The translations under genes were made by a program, and so were the position numbers. A stretch of 64,000 bases of DNA from Liolophura sinensis (lineage: Eukaryota; Mollusca; Polyplacophora; Chitonida; Chitonidae). Numbering within the stretch: position 1 is the stretch's first letter; every line of letters starts with the position of its first letter. The notes under the pieces are model-generated. The model made no database searches and had not been told where the DNA came from. It saw only the letters and a program-made list of their open reading frames with translations. Of this stretch, positions 1-11,334 are shown piece after piece. The DNA lies in the NCBI RefSeq assembly GCF_032854445.1, contig NC_088303.1:3725501-3789500 (forward strand), in the 5' to 3' direction.

Positions 1-757
1 AAAAATAATGACTGGCATTGGGCTGTCACATATATAATTGCTTATATTATGGTATTTGCAGGTGAGGTTTGGGGTAAAAATTAATTGGCTTTTAAACTAA
101 CTTTGTTTACATTTTACAGTGTAACTTGTATGTATTTGAGTATGCATATTTTCTGTTATATGTGAATATGTTCTTGTACTCTTTTTCTGGTCTTTCATTT
201 TACACAGTTATTTTTTTCTTCTTCTGCTTTTTTTCTTTTTTTAGCCACAAAGCATATATCTGTCTCATCTGCACATTTTTTGTATCATTGTTTCATTTTC
301 AACCATGATCGTGTTATCAGAGTTGTGTCTTCTGTCAGAAATCTAATCATGCTAATGGGATTATAGATGCGAATCCAGCTGTCTCTGATTTGGCTGTAGC
401 TTTAAGTCAGGATATTTGTCAGGTACCCAGCAATGTGTGGTTGATAACCCCACCCACATTGCAGTACAGGATTATATATTTGAGCATACAGTATAATACC
501 CAAAACAAATAAATGAATAAACTATTCATCTTAGAACGAATTATAAAGTGTATTTTTCCAGTTATTTGATTACAATAATTATTTCAAATGGTGCAAGAAG
601 TTGAAATATTCTCATGAGTAAACAGCAAGCTTCAAAATGTACACCAAAGGAAGGGAATCAAAAGATAATGTGGAAACACCTCATTTTTGTTGAAAATTTA
701 CGAAAATGTCCCATCCCAGAAAACAGTTTAACATTATTTTGTGTTTGTTATTTGCAG
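1..757 (+). other. Intron upstream of the first visible RH-domain exon
   Basis: AT-rich sequence with pyrimidine runs that ends in a good splice acceptor (TTTGCAG, ending at 757). I see no coding exon in it, so the 5' part of the gene lies left of the window. Confidence 0.6.
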
Positions 758-863
758 AAGATGTATGAATCCCAGATTGTGATATTTGGGGAGATTTGCA
801 ATGAGAAGGGCTTGGACATACAGAACTACCAGTGTAAAGGCTGCTCCAGGCCTATTGGATTAA
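758..863 (+). CDS. RH-domain gene, visible exon 1
   Basis: Begins after TTTGCAG and ends before GTGAGT. Reads KMYESQIVIFGEICNEKG..., then the first zinc knuckle CKGC and RPIGL. The 106 nt end in phase 1. Confidence 0.85.
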
Positions 864-3800
864 GTGAGTGTTTCTGGCTGTAAACCTGTCAGCAGGTTCA
901 AACACCAGCCAGATTGTTATTTTTTTGCTAGATTTTTGGACTGATATACGTTTCCCAGTAAGGTATGGTACAGATCTTCAAATAGGTACATGTACATGAC
1001 AGTTTTTCTTCAGTGTTTTATTTAAACGATGGTGGCCAGCATTAACGTGGGAGGAAACCAGGCAGAGCCTGGGGTCAACCCAAGAACATCAGAAAACCTT
1101 CCCATGTACAACAGGAGACAAAGCCAGCATGAGCTAGACTTTAACTCAAAATGATCGCATTGTTGAGAGGCTCTTAGGTCATTGCACCGTGCTGGTTCAC
1201 TAAGCACCTGGACCTTGGTGTACATTTAGTGCATGCATTTCCATACATAGACATATCATTGATGTCAGGCAAGTGCCAACCCTCACAGAAATGTTACGCT
1301 GATTGTTTTTGCAGTTTATGGGAACCCGAGAGTGTGCACATTTGATGGAGGCTACTACTGTTATGAATGTCATGAAAACGAAGAGTATTACATCCCATCT
1401 AGGATCGTCTTTAACTGGGACTTCAGGAAACACAAAGGTCAGTCTGGGGTCACTTGTACATGTATGTTTTCCCTAGACGACAAAGCCTGTTTGGCTTTAA
1501 ATCATTGGATTTGTCAGGCACCTGGTGAAGAATGCTGGATTAATATCTACACATGTAGTTAATACATAAAAATCATGTTTCCTTTATTGTTTATTGACAG
1601 ATCTCTAGAAGACAGAACATTTTAATTAAGTCAATTAATACATACATGCAAATGGGCTTTTAAGGTCTAGCCAAGAAATTAACTCTGCCCTTGTGCATAT
1701 TTTCTGGTTCATTGATTACCATATTTGTGCTGGACATATTTGGACTGTTATATGGGACACAGCTCTGGTGTCATGTGGCATGTATTTCTTAAACTCACGC
1801 AAATTGTGCAAGATAATCGGAAGTGATGCATTTGTCAGACTATTATATTGGGTATGATATGGCATACATGTAGCATTATCAAACTTACACAGAACCTATG
1901 TGTCCGAGTGGTCTAAGGAGCTTGCCTGACAATTGCTGTAGCCTCCTCCCAATGAGGTCAAGGCTAGAATCCAGCTCCCTGGCTTTAAGTGGCCTATCTC
2001 AGTGAAGCTTTCCAAGGAGTGTGAGTTCCCTCCAGTCTCTGTCAGGCATATCCTCGCACCATAAACTGCTGGCTGCTGTCATAATAGCTAAGATACTGCT
2101 TGGTAACGAAGTAATCATCAGGAACAGAGTGGTACAGGTTGTAACCTCCCTCTGTTAATTTCCTAGCCATGCATTTGTCCATTTTGTCATTGGATCCATA
2201 CCTCTAGGAAATGTCTTTTTGCTCTAATTGTTTCCTTTGCATCTGATGCAGGTTGTGCATTTTCACATAAATACACTCAGTCTTGTAAGATTTCCTTATG
2301 AGAAGTTGGTTTATTGAGTTGCACATACCAAACATGTCAGAGGAAATGATCTGTGACCATTTGGGTCTGTTTTCACCACTCTTCCAGGTAACTGCGGGAG
2401 TAGTATTTGTTGCCTTTTTCTTTTAATTCCAGTGGCAAAGAAAAATCGTGTGTTTCTTCAGGAGATGGAAGAACACCCATTGCTAGATCTGGAAGCGCTG
2501 AACCCTAAGATTTATGATCATGTCAATGAGATGAACGATGTGAAGGTATGGATCTGAGCTCAGGGCATGTTTCCGACAAAAACATCTGAAAACATGTCAA
2601 CGAATTACTTAAACTAAAGTGTAGAGTTTGAAGCAAGTACTGTTCATCACTTTGTAACTGTGTGCAACAAGTTATATCTTAGTATGTTTATGCTCAGAGA
2701 TTATACTGATAGGTTCTCTGTAGCAGAATAATGAAGATAAAATAGTGAAATGAGTACATGCCATGTTTCAGCTTCTCCGCCAGCAGCTGTGCTATGTCAA
2801 GTCTTACTTATTCACCTGTAAACAGTCTGTGGCTGAGGACCTACGGAAGAGCGTATGGCCTAAGGAATATCTATATGATCATCTTCATATTTACTCACTC
2901 AGTGTAAGTAAAATGTCACCTTAGTATGGGTTAAGGCACATGTGCATGGCCTGTTTCATCAGTACCTACTGAATGTGAGTAAAACGTGACATGGTGTTCA
3001 GAAATGTAGCTTAAGTATAATTGAAAAGGTACTGTAATATGAAGAGTATAGTTTTAAGGAAAACAAACAAAGATATACCAAAAAAAGTCTTTAAAAAATG
3101 GCCTTTTTGAGGCATATTTTATGTTTTTTAATAATTTCTCCATTTTATGCATATTTTCCATTGGTGGTTGTGAGTATTTGAAAGTTCCTTCGTTGATTAA
3201 CATACTAAGAACACAGACCAGCTTAGTGCCCCTAAATTTCTCCTGACAAAGTTGTTTTGACAGCTATTACCATTGATGTTACCACAGCATTACACATAAT
3301 TTCCAGGCTGACCGTTGGGGCCGGAGGAAAAGTCTAGTTTAAAGCCACTTTTAGGCCCAAAGGAGAAAGCTGAGAAGCTTTTTGGTTCTGTTAAATCTTA
3401 GTCACATCCTAAACTGCAGATTATTATTAAAGGAATAAGAACCAAGTGTTTCATGCATCCTTTAAGTGTTGGTAATATTCATTGAATAATGGATATTAAA
3501 GAGATTTTAGATTGTTGTTCAGTGGCAAGACGCTGCTTTTTCATAGCATGTGTACATGTATTCAAAAGGTTTTCCTAAAAGTGTGCAGTTGGTAGTAATG
3601 TTCCCTGATTATGTTTGGCAGTGACCTCTGTATTGTAACATATATCAGGTGGGCCTGAAAATATGATAACCCTCTAAAATTTGCATTTATTCAAATTGTT
3701 TGGAATGTAAGACTTTGATTTCATGCACATCAAAGGGATATTAAATACCTTTCATGACAACCTCAGCATCGTAAATGTAGAAGCTGTATTTTTCACTTCA

Positions 3801-6800
3801 AAAGGTGGTCAGACATAGGCGTGACAGGAGCACAGCATCCCATACGCTTCAGTGCAACTTTGACAATTCCTAGCTGTTTAAATAATATTTCACCCATTAT
3901 GGTGAAATTTTCATGAATATTCATTAAATATAAATGTGTGTGAAGTATCACAGTTTTATGCTTGAAACATTTTTGAATAACTGAATATTTAACGAAGGAT
4001 AGTATTTTCTCTAGCGTATCTATTAAACGTGCATGTTGCTGGATGATAGTAGTGTACACATATGTTTTTGTCTACAGATCGATAGGGTCCAACTTGAGAC
4101 AGGTTTCATACATGTATTTTAATATCAAAATCTTGATTTAATTTCAGTAAAATAGTTAAGTTCGATAAAATTATCTTCACTGGACTATGCAACCTGAATA
4201 TTGAAACATACAGCAGTGTGGCAACATTGTTTTCCTAGTTTGGCACAGACCAAACAAAATCAAGGGTTTTTTTTTTTTCTACTATACATAGTTTTACATT
4301 CCAAGTTTAAAATATCTGAATAAATTCTATGGTTGATGCAACACAGGCTTGTAGTACTTTGTTAGAATCTGTTGTATGAATGTAGCTTCCACTAAATTAG
4401 ATTGGTTGCTGTCTTGTGTAGGAACTATTAAATTCTCAGGTTGAAAAAGTAGAGTATTTTGTGAAACGCTAATTGTAACAAAATGTCGTACCATGGACGA
4501 GAACGCTGGAAGTGCACTGTGCACTGGACGTGTCTGCTTGTCTTCTCCATTCACTACTACATACATGTACTACATCAGTAACTCAGGAACCTCCCACCAA
4601 CGTGGTTGTGCTGAGTTCAAGTCCAGCTCATGCTGGCCTCCTTTCTCCCACCATGACGGTCATATAAGTGAAATATTCTCGAGTACGGCGTAAAACACCA
4701 ATCAAATAAATAAATACATACTATATAGTTTACTGGTAAGCTGGCACTAAGGGATCTCATCAACATGGTTCTTTTTCCTGATTTATTTCAGGACCTTCTC
4801 CAAGTGATGTCTGGTCAGCTCGCTCAGAACTTACGAAAACTTGTCAGATTTGCCACAAAGCACATCTACGAGTGTCGATTGTGCAGCCAGAAGGGATTTA
4901 TCTGTGAGATATGTAACAGTCCCCAGGTGATCTATGCATTTGAGACAGACACCACTGAAAGGGTAAGAGTAGGCCTACAGTAGGAGCTGGACTCGTGAAG
5001 CTTTCAATGTTTGATCTGGTACAGGGTCAGTTTGTCACTATCTGCAGCACTCTTCAGTGTTTGATCTGGTACAGGGTCAGTTTGTCACTATCTGCAGCAC
5101 TCTTCAGTGTTTGATCTGGTACAGGGTCAGTTTGTCACTATCTGCAGCACTCTTGCTGGCTTGTTTGACTAAGACATTGGTCAGAGACTCCCCATTGTTT
5201 TTTATTCAGCACTCATTTTATGGTAATTGGGTATGTTTAATTGGAGCATTGGAACCCTTTGCTCCACTTGTTGTTCTTGAATTTCCTTGCTCCAATTCGG
5301 TTTGTCCCTCTTCCTTGACCTTACCATGAATCAAATAAATAAACAATTCATCTGATCCTTTTCTCAGTATTTTGCATTGCTTTCTTGTTTTACCTTTCTC
5401 TTTGTTTTATTTTACATGTGCATGTATACGAATTGTCCTGATACACATGTACTTATGTACATTACAGCTCTTGTTACCTGTACCTGGGTTGAGTCATACT
5501 ACTAAAGACCTTAAAAATGGTACTTTGTGCTGCTTGGCTTGGTGCTCAGCACTGAGAGGTTAGAGCAAGAAAACAGGACTGGTTGGCCCAGTGTCAGTAT
5601 AATTTGACTGGGTGGGATGTCATGTCCAGTGATACTTCAGTGGCCGCAGTGCTTTGGCGACTGGCCATGCCACAGGAAGACACAGTACACGTATATAACA
5701 TGTAGACACACCTACTGACTCCTGGTAATACAGCTGAAAAATTGTTAAGTATGGCGTAAAACCCCAAGGATTCAATCATTAATTCCTTTTACCTGTATGC
5801 TAGTCATTTGCTTCTTCTACCTTGTGTACATGTTGCTCCTCTGTTTGCCCTAGTCCATTTTGCTTCTCTGTTTGCCCTAGTCAATTTTGCTACCCTGTTT
5901 TGCTACAGCTGAAAAATTGTTAAGTATGGCGTAAAACCCCAAGGATTCATTCATTAATTCCTTTTACCTGTATGCTGGTCATTTGCTTCTTCTACCTTGT
6001 GTACATGTTGCTCCTCTGTTTGCCCTAGTCCATTTTGCTCCTCTGTTTGCCCTAGTCAATTTTGCTACCCTGTTTGCCCTAGTCCATTTTGCCCCTCTGT
6101 TTGCGAATAGTCTATTTTGCTCCTCTGTTTGCCCTAGTCCATTTTGTTTCTCTGTTTGCCCTAGTCCATTTTGCTCCTCTGTTTGCCCTAGTCCATTTTG
6201 CCACCCTGTTTGCCCTAGTCCATTTTGCCCTTCTGTTTGCCAATAGTCCATTTTGCTCCTCTGTTTGCCCAAGTCCATTTTGCTCCTCTGTTTGCCTCTA
6301 GTCCATGTTGCTCCTCTGTTTGCCTCTAGTCCATGTTGTTTCTCAGTTTGCCTCTAGTCCATTTTGTTTCTCAGTTTGCCTCTAGTCCATTTTGTTCCTC
6401 TGTTTGCTTAGTCCATTTTGTTTCTCAGTTTGCCTCTAGTCCATTTTGTTTCTCTGTTTGCCCTGGTCCGTTTTGCCACCCTGTTTGCCCTAGTCCATTT
6501 TGTTCCTCTGTTTGCCTCTAGTCCATTTTGTTCTTCTGTTTGCCCTAGTCCACTCCGTTTCCCTCTAGTCCATTTTGTTCATCTGTTTGCCCTAGTCCAT
6601 TTTGCTCCTCTGTTTACCTCTAGTCCATTTGGCTCCTCTGTTTGCCCTAGTCCATTTTGTTCCTTTGTTTGCCCTAGTCCATTTGGCTCCTCTGTTTGCC
6701 CTACTCCATTTTGTTCATCTGTTTGCTCTAGTCCATTTTGTTCCTCTGTTTGCCCTAGTCCATTTTGCCACCCTGTTTGCCCTAGTCCATTTTGTTCATC

Positions 6801-7269
6801 TGTTTGCTCTAGTCCATTTTGCTCTTCTGTTTGCCCTAGTCCATTTTGTTCCTCTGTTTGCCCTAGTCCATTTTGCCACCCTGTTTGCCCTAGTCCATTT
6901 TGTTCATATGTTTGCTCTAGTCCATTTTGCTCCTCTGTTTGCCCTAGTCCATTTTGCTCCTCTGTTTGCCTTTAGTCCATTTTGCTCCTCTGTTTGCCCT
7001 AGCCCATTTTGCTCCTCTGTTTGCCCTAGTCCATTTTGCTCATGGACATCCATGAAGTTATGTGTACATGTAGCTGAAACAGATTTGACCATGTTGTATT
7101 GTTGTGTTAGCAGTGTGAGCGGTGTAAAGCTGTCTACCATGGGAGTTGTCTGGCACAAGTGAAGAACTGTCCCAAGTGTCAGCGGCGGATGCTGCGACAT
7201 TCCAGTATGGGAGAGGAGGTAGCCACACCAGATTCTGATTATGCCATTCATCCAGATGACCAGTTATAG
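758..7269 (+). CDS. RH-domain (Rubicon homology) protein of the PLEKHM/Rubicon/DEF8 family, 3' part
   Basis: Six exons (758-863, 1315-1437, 2433-2545, 2772-2903, 4792-4962, 7114-7269) join in frame to give the last ~266 codons and a TAG stop. The product is a cysteine-rich C-terminal zinc domain: QCKGC, then YYCYECHE with PSRIVFNWDF, then LRQQLCYVK, HIYSLSDLL, ECRLCSQKGFICEIC, CERCKAVYHGSC and CPKC. This order and spacing is the RH domain of PLEKHM1/PLEKHM3, Rubicon and DEF8, which in the known members binds Rab7 on late endosomes and lysosomes and acts in autophagy and endolysosomal traffic. GLDIQNYQCKGC and FETDTTERC look most like PLEKHM1-type proteins, while HIYSLSDL and LRQQLCYVK recall Rubicon, so I give no symbol. 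The N-terminal domains (RUN, PH) that would decide this lie outside the window. All introns are GT..AG and intron phases are consistent. Function is inferred from the family. Confidence 0.9.
1015..1212 (-). mobile_element. SINE-A copy, diverged (in intron)
   Basis: Matches the window's main SINE (tRNA-like head, central CCCGGTTTCC module, tail GCCGTCGTATAAGTGAAAT). This copy is head-right and lacks the A-rich end. It sits in the intron before exon 1315-1437. Confidence 0.7.
1315..1437 (+). CDS. RH-domain gene, visible exon 2
   Basis: Acceptor TTTTTGCAG, donor AAAG|GTCAGT. Reads YGNPRVCTFDGGYYCYECHE and continues to PSRIVFNWDFRKHK, the most conserved part of the family (Cys ligands plus the I-P-x-R-I-x-x-N-W-D signature). 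Enters and leaves in phase 1. Confidence 0.88.
1890..2110 (+). mobile_element. Possible second tRNA-derived SINE (in intron)
   Basis: Contains a box A-like GAGTGGTCTAAGGAG and, about 60 bp on, a box B-like GGCTAGAATCC, followed by a body including TATCTCAGTGAAGC. This resembles a tRNA(Leu/Ser)-type SINE head. No clear tail or target duplication was seen, so the call is tentative. Confidence 0.4.
2433..2545 (+). CDS. RH-domain gene, visible exon 3
   Basis: Acceptor TTAATTCCAG, donor AAG|GTATGG. Reads VAKKNRVFLQEMEEHPLLDL then EALNPKIYDHVNEMNDVK. The H-P-L-L-D-L and N-P-x-x-Y positions match the helical linker of RH domains. Phase 1 in, phase 0 out. Confidence 0.85.
2772..2903 (+). CDS. RH-domain gene, visible exon 4
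   Basis: Acceptor ATGTTTCAG, donor AGT|GTAAGT. Reads LLRQQLCYVKSYLFTCKQ, then ends LYDHLHIYSLS. 44 codons, phase 0 on both sides. Confidence 0.85.
4589..4718 (+). mobile_element. SINE-A copy, 5'-truncated (in intron)
   Basis: Retains the end of the tRNA-like head (GAGTTCAAGTCCAGCTCATG) and the tail GAGTACGGCGTAAAACACC followed by AAATAAATAAAT. The middle is deleted. Confidence 0.75.
4792..4962 (+). CDS. RH-domain gene, visible exon 5
   Basis: Acceptor TTATTTCAG, donor AGG|GTAAGA. Reads DLLQVMSGQLAQNLRKLVRF, then HIYECRLCSQKGFICEIC with a zinc-binding CxxC pair, then FETDTTER. 57 codons, phase 0 on both sides. Confidence 0.88.
5001..5153 (+). repeat. 50-bp tandem repeat, 3 copies (in intron)
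   Basis: TTGATCTGGTACAGGGTCAG recurs at 5011, 5061 and 5111, giving an exact 50-bp period. It starts about 40 bp after the donor of exon 4792-4962. The copies are almost identical, so the expansion is recent. Confidence 0.9.
5506..5790 (+). mobile_element. SINE-B copy, diverged (in intron)
   Basis: Resembles the intact SINE-B at 39768-40122: the GCTTGGTGCTCAGCACTGAG segment, CAGTATAATTTGACTGGG, and the end ATTGTTAAGTATGGCGTAAA followed by CCCCAAGGATTCAATCATT. Diverged and head-truncated. Confidence 0.55.
5820..7045 (+). repeat. 27-bp minisatellite in the last intron of the RH-domain gene
   Basis: About 45 variant copies of a 27-bp unit, core CTCTGTTTGCCCTAGTCCAT plus TTTGCTC. Because 27 is a multiple of three, long open frames appear on both strands; these are not genes. 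A ~175-bp block holding the end of the flanking SINE and the first repeats is duplicated (5731-5905 against 5906 onward). Confidence 0.95.
7114..7269 (+). CDS. RH-domain gene, terminal coding exon
   Basis: Acceptor TGTTAGCAG lies just after the 27-bp minisatellite in the preceding intron. Reads CERCKAVYHGSC, NCPKCQRRMLRHSS and an acidic tail ending HPDDQL, then TAG. The tail after the last zinc pair is about 25 residues. Confidence 0.88.
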   Translation, partial: CERCKAVYHGSCLAQVKNCPKCQRRMLRHSSMGEEVATPDSDYAIHPDDQL

Positions 7270-8410
7270 CATAGATCATTCAACTGATACATCAGCAGGC
7301 ATGGAGTGTCTGTTCTTCACTGTTGCTATTTCTGATTTTGTACCTGTTTTGCAAACAATTAAGAGCTGTGATTCTCAGTGATGAGCGGGGTAGTGAGTCT
7401 TTTCTGGGCTGGCAAGACCTAAGCATTTAAATAGTCAAATGAAAATGATTTGAGTTGTTCATTGGCACCGTTTGTTCTCAGATTTGACAGATGTGATACT
7501 AACTTGTACATATGTACGTGCAGTTTACTGCCGAGGTTTACTTCCTCCCATTTTTAGGTGTAGGATACATGTTTCTACCACACTGACTAACGTCTTTGCT
7601 GTCCTCAAGTTTGGAGCAAAAAGCACTGATTTTGATGGGTTCAGGAAGTATAGTGAATGCGTTTTTGCTCTTGTGTGTGAATAATGTATACAGTTTTTTG
7701 GGGTAGGGGTTTGGGGCTTGCTGCTACTACTTTAATTTCATCAGTCTACCGATATATATGGGTAGTTTGATGCCACAATATGCCCTCCATTTTGACCCTC
7801 TCTTTACATGACATCTATTTGGTGTAGGACAGGGCATGTGCTTTATCTTCAGTTGTGCACAAGTCTACCTTGTGATGTACAGCTGTCAGAGGTAATTGTC
7901 CTGTGAAGTGGCCATCAGTATTGGACAGCCGCTTCATAACAGTGTGCTACCAGAGTTGTCCAGCACTGTTAAGGCTGGGCACATTACCAAATTATCATGG
8001 CACTCCTCAAACTTGTGTGGGCACCTTTCTGTAAAGACAAGGACTTAATTCACATAAAATGTGCAATAGACTATACACACATAGAAGGAAAAGGGAGGTG
8101 GTGATTTAAATTTGGTTGCTTGTAACACTGAAGATCAATGTGAATACAGACAAGTGTGCATCAAGCGGCAGTATCAGGGACAGGAAAAACCTAGTTGAAT
8201 AAACGGGCAAAAGATGTGAGAGTATGAGGGGAAAATATGTATATTGAAATGGAATGGTTGTGATCTGAGCTATTGGTACAAGAGCACTGTTCATCTCCAT
8301 GCAGGGGTGATTTGTAAACAGTGTACATATTTATTTATATACGGTATGTACATATGTGTAAGAAACAAATATAACTGTACACTTAAATAAATTTACATGT
8401 GTCATGTATT
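7270..8410 (+). other. 3' UTR of the RH-domain gene
   Basis: Follows the TAG stop with no interrupting gene and ends near an AATAAA at 8386 with a T-rich stretch behind it. The extent is inferred. Confidence 0.55.
8386..8391 (+). terminator. Poly(A) signal AATAAA of the RH-domain gene
   Basis: AATAAA at the end of the presumed 3' UTR, followed within 30 bp by a T-run (ATTTTTTTG). It is the best candidate downstream of the stop. Confidence 0.55.
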
Positions 8411-8651
8411 ATTTTTTTGTGTTTTTTTCCATCCATTGCTACTTAATTATTGGAGGTAATTTGTAATATGTGTTGGCACTTGTTCAAACCATTGACTAAT
8501 ATAACACAATCTGTCAGACTAGCTTTATAGTCTTAACAGAAAAGAGACCCCTTGGTGGAATTCCTTATTAATGCATAGGCCTACATGGCAAAAATGTAGA
8601 TGTAATCCTATAAACTTGTCCCCATGTACACAGCTACGGAAAAACAAGGAG

Positions 8652-8898
8652 GGGCCTGCATAGTGCAGCGTTATGACCCAGGAGCCTCTTACCAATGTGG
8701 TCGCTGTGAGTTCAAGTCCAGGTTATGCTGGCTTCCTCCCTGGCCGTACGTGGGAAGGCCTTCCAGCAACCTAAGGATGGTCGTGGGTGTCCCCCAGAGC
8801 TGTGCCGGGTTTCCTCCCACCGTAATGCTGGCCGTCCTTGTAAAAGTGAAATATTCTTGAGAACAGCGTAAAACACCTATCAAATAAATAAATATATG
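8652..8898 (+). mobile_element. SINE-A, near full-length, with target duplication
   Basis: Starts with GGGGCCTGCATAGTGCAGCG (tRNA-like head), carries box B-like GAGTTCAAGTCC, the central module and the end AACAGCGTAAAACACC with an AAATAAAT tail. It is flanked by AAAACAAGGA on both sides (8641-8650 and 8899-8908), a target-site duplication expected of LINE-mediated retrotransposition. Confidence 0.85.
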
Positions 8899-8908
8899 AA
8901 AACAAGGA

Positions 8909-11330
8909 ACATTAAATTACATTAAACACCTAATGCAAACAATTCCCCCATGAATCACTGAAACGTTGAATTTCAGGTGGAGTTTCACTGTATTGTAACT
9001 TTCATGAGATGTCAGGCGAAACAATCTCAAAATCCCTGTTAAACCGTTTATTCTGGAAAGGCAATTTCATGGTCACAGTTCTATAGAGAATTCTTTCTTT
9101 AGAAAGTAAAATTTTCTGAGACACAACAGTTCCAGCTGAAGTGAAGGTCGTCTCACCGGAATCTGTACTTCCGTGCAGAGTAGTTCCCCCTGAGCAAAAA
9201 TGTCCTTCAGAGAGAGTTTTCCAATGAACTGCTGCTATATTGATTTCTTGTAGTAGGTTTATGTGCATCGCTTCTCGACAGTGTCTACAAAGCTAACAGC
9301 GCTTTATACCATTTCATGGATGGAATTAGAATTGCAAGACAACACGAAAGGAACAGTTCTGCCAAGGGACAGATTGTCTATAAATGTGACCGCACCTGAA
9401 AGTCGAGAGGTCAGATAACTCTTTCCCGTGATACAGGAGTACGTTGGCCACTGTGTTCACAGAAAGGGAGCCGGAAATGCGTGGGATACACAAAAGCACA
9501 TAACTATTTATGCCTGTGCACCAACTAAAGACTTTGGTGACAGTCTAGCCCAACATGCCTCATCCTCCGGTCACTCTCCAGGTTGCTTTTCTTGCCTTAG
9601 GCCTTCTGTTACAGTGCCACAGTTCGCCGCTACACAACTCAGCCGCATATAGTGGATCTCCTGTGAAAGCATAAACCTCTACAATTATGCCGCAGACTTG
9701 ACTTGTTGTTAAATAAGGTCTGGTATTAAGGAGTGTAGTTAACCCGTGTGGCTTTGGCGTAATGCACCGCTGATTTTCGTCCACAAGCTCTTGAGAAATG
9801 TTACCTTGAAGTATCAAGCTAAAATGTCTCGTGTCGTGAAGTTTTGAAGGCGACGGCGTTTGATTTGAAATCACTATTGGGAGAAGTTATACACCGCTTA
9901 TCACTCCGGGTGGTTGATAGATTTAGGTTCTATCGTTGAGACTGGGAGGTACGTTTATTAAAGGGGATCTCCCAGGGTGGTACCAATATGTGAAATTTTT
10001 GGCCTTGGCTCATGGACTATTCGTGGTTATTGATATGTGCTGCCAAAGGGAAATACAATATGAAAGAGAGACCTTACATTATTAGCTTTTCCAAACCCGG
10101 TCACATCAACAACACTTATTCCGTCTCCTATTATTTACAATTAAGAGACATCCACCTATCCCGCCTCACAGGATTGTGAAATTCGCATACGAGACCATGT
10201 AGCATGGGACATAGAATCACCGTACCGGCATTTAAAACTTCCCTAATGTCATATATCTACAAACCTCTGTCCTATATATCTACTTTACACCGTGTCTTCG
10301 TTTATGCTAAACACAGTACAACAATGAAAATTAAAAATAATCCTGATAAAACAGCAAATACACATATACGTATAGAAACCCCTTAAATTGACCTAATTAT
10401 TGGCTAAGAAAATACATGGACAAGGGTGCAAATCGCTTTCTGTTTATGATATGTATAAAGTTCTGAAGCACCCTCCATATGCGTTTTTTTTCAAATTTTA
10501 GAATTTAAAAAAAATATAATACGTTTTTGGGCAAAACGTGTTTCATTATGAAATCAAGACTTGAGTGCAGAAATGCATAAGCTTATCGAAATGATTAGGC
10601 CTATTTGGAGGAATATTCACTTCCCTGCAACACACAACGACGCTTTAGCAAGAGATACACAGCTTAGGCCTAGACTGTGTAAGAACAGAAAATGTAGGAA
10701 AATATACTGGTCCATAGTCTTTTATGGATTTATTTATTCGATCATGAGCCAACTGCCCGCCTAGCGACTCACCTTCTTTGTTCATGGTTAATTCCAGACC
10801 GTTTTTAGAAGTATACAGACTATATTCATGTGGGATAATCAGTTCAAATATTGCACGGTGAAAAATGATCTCTTAAGCCGACAGTTTAATTACAAAGACG
10901 GATCAATATGCAGAGTGTAGAATGTGTGCATATAACAAAGGCCGGGGCTTGTGTGCTTTTTTCCCACTGAACTTCGTGGCAGAATTGTATTACACTGCAT
11001 TCGGGAACCCGACGGGTCTATGAAAACCCAGTTATTAAAAACGCTTTTCTTCCCGTAGAGCACTCAGCTTTACAATTTTGTCTGTTGATCATCTAAGACA
11101 TGTAGACAGTTCTGTGTATTAGATAGCACGTGAATGCTGGCCACCGTCGTATAAGTGAAATATTCTTGAGTATGGCGTAAAACATCAATAAAATAAATAA
11201 TTAAAACTAGCATGCCTAGCAGGTTTGCAAACAACGGAAAAGTTTGCCCGATATGCACCAAATGTTTTCGAACAAAACCCATCGAAGTTGGTGGCAATCG
11301 TAACAGTACGGTATGTGGGCCCTTGATGGA
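8909..11330. other. Non-coding stretch, no gene recognised
   Basis: Open frames here are short (longest about 104 codons at 9560-9874, minus), with no recognised domain or splice structure. The only repeat recognised is the SINE tail at 11137. Confidence 0.5.
11137..11203 (+). mobile_element. SINE-A 3' fragment
   Basis: CCACCGTCGTATAAGTGAAA, then TTGAGTATGGCGTAAAACAT and AATAAATAATT. Only the tail module remains. Confidence 0.75.
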
Positions 11331-11334
11331 TTAT

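Noticed and set aside
9560-9874. 104-codon minus-strand open frame
   Set aside because: No recognised motif and no supporting splice or poly(A) signals.
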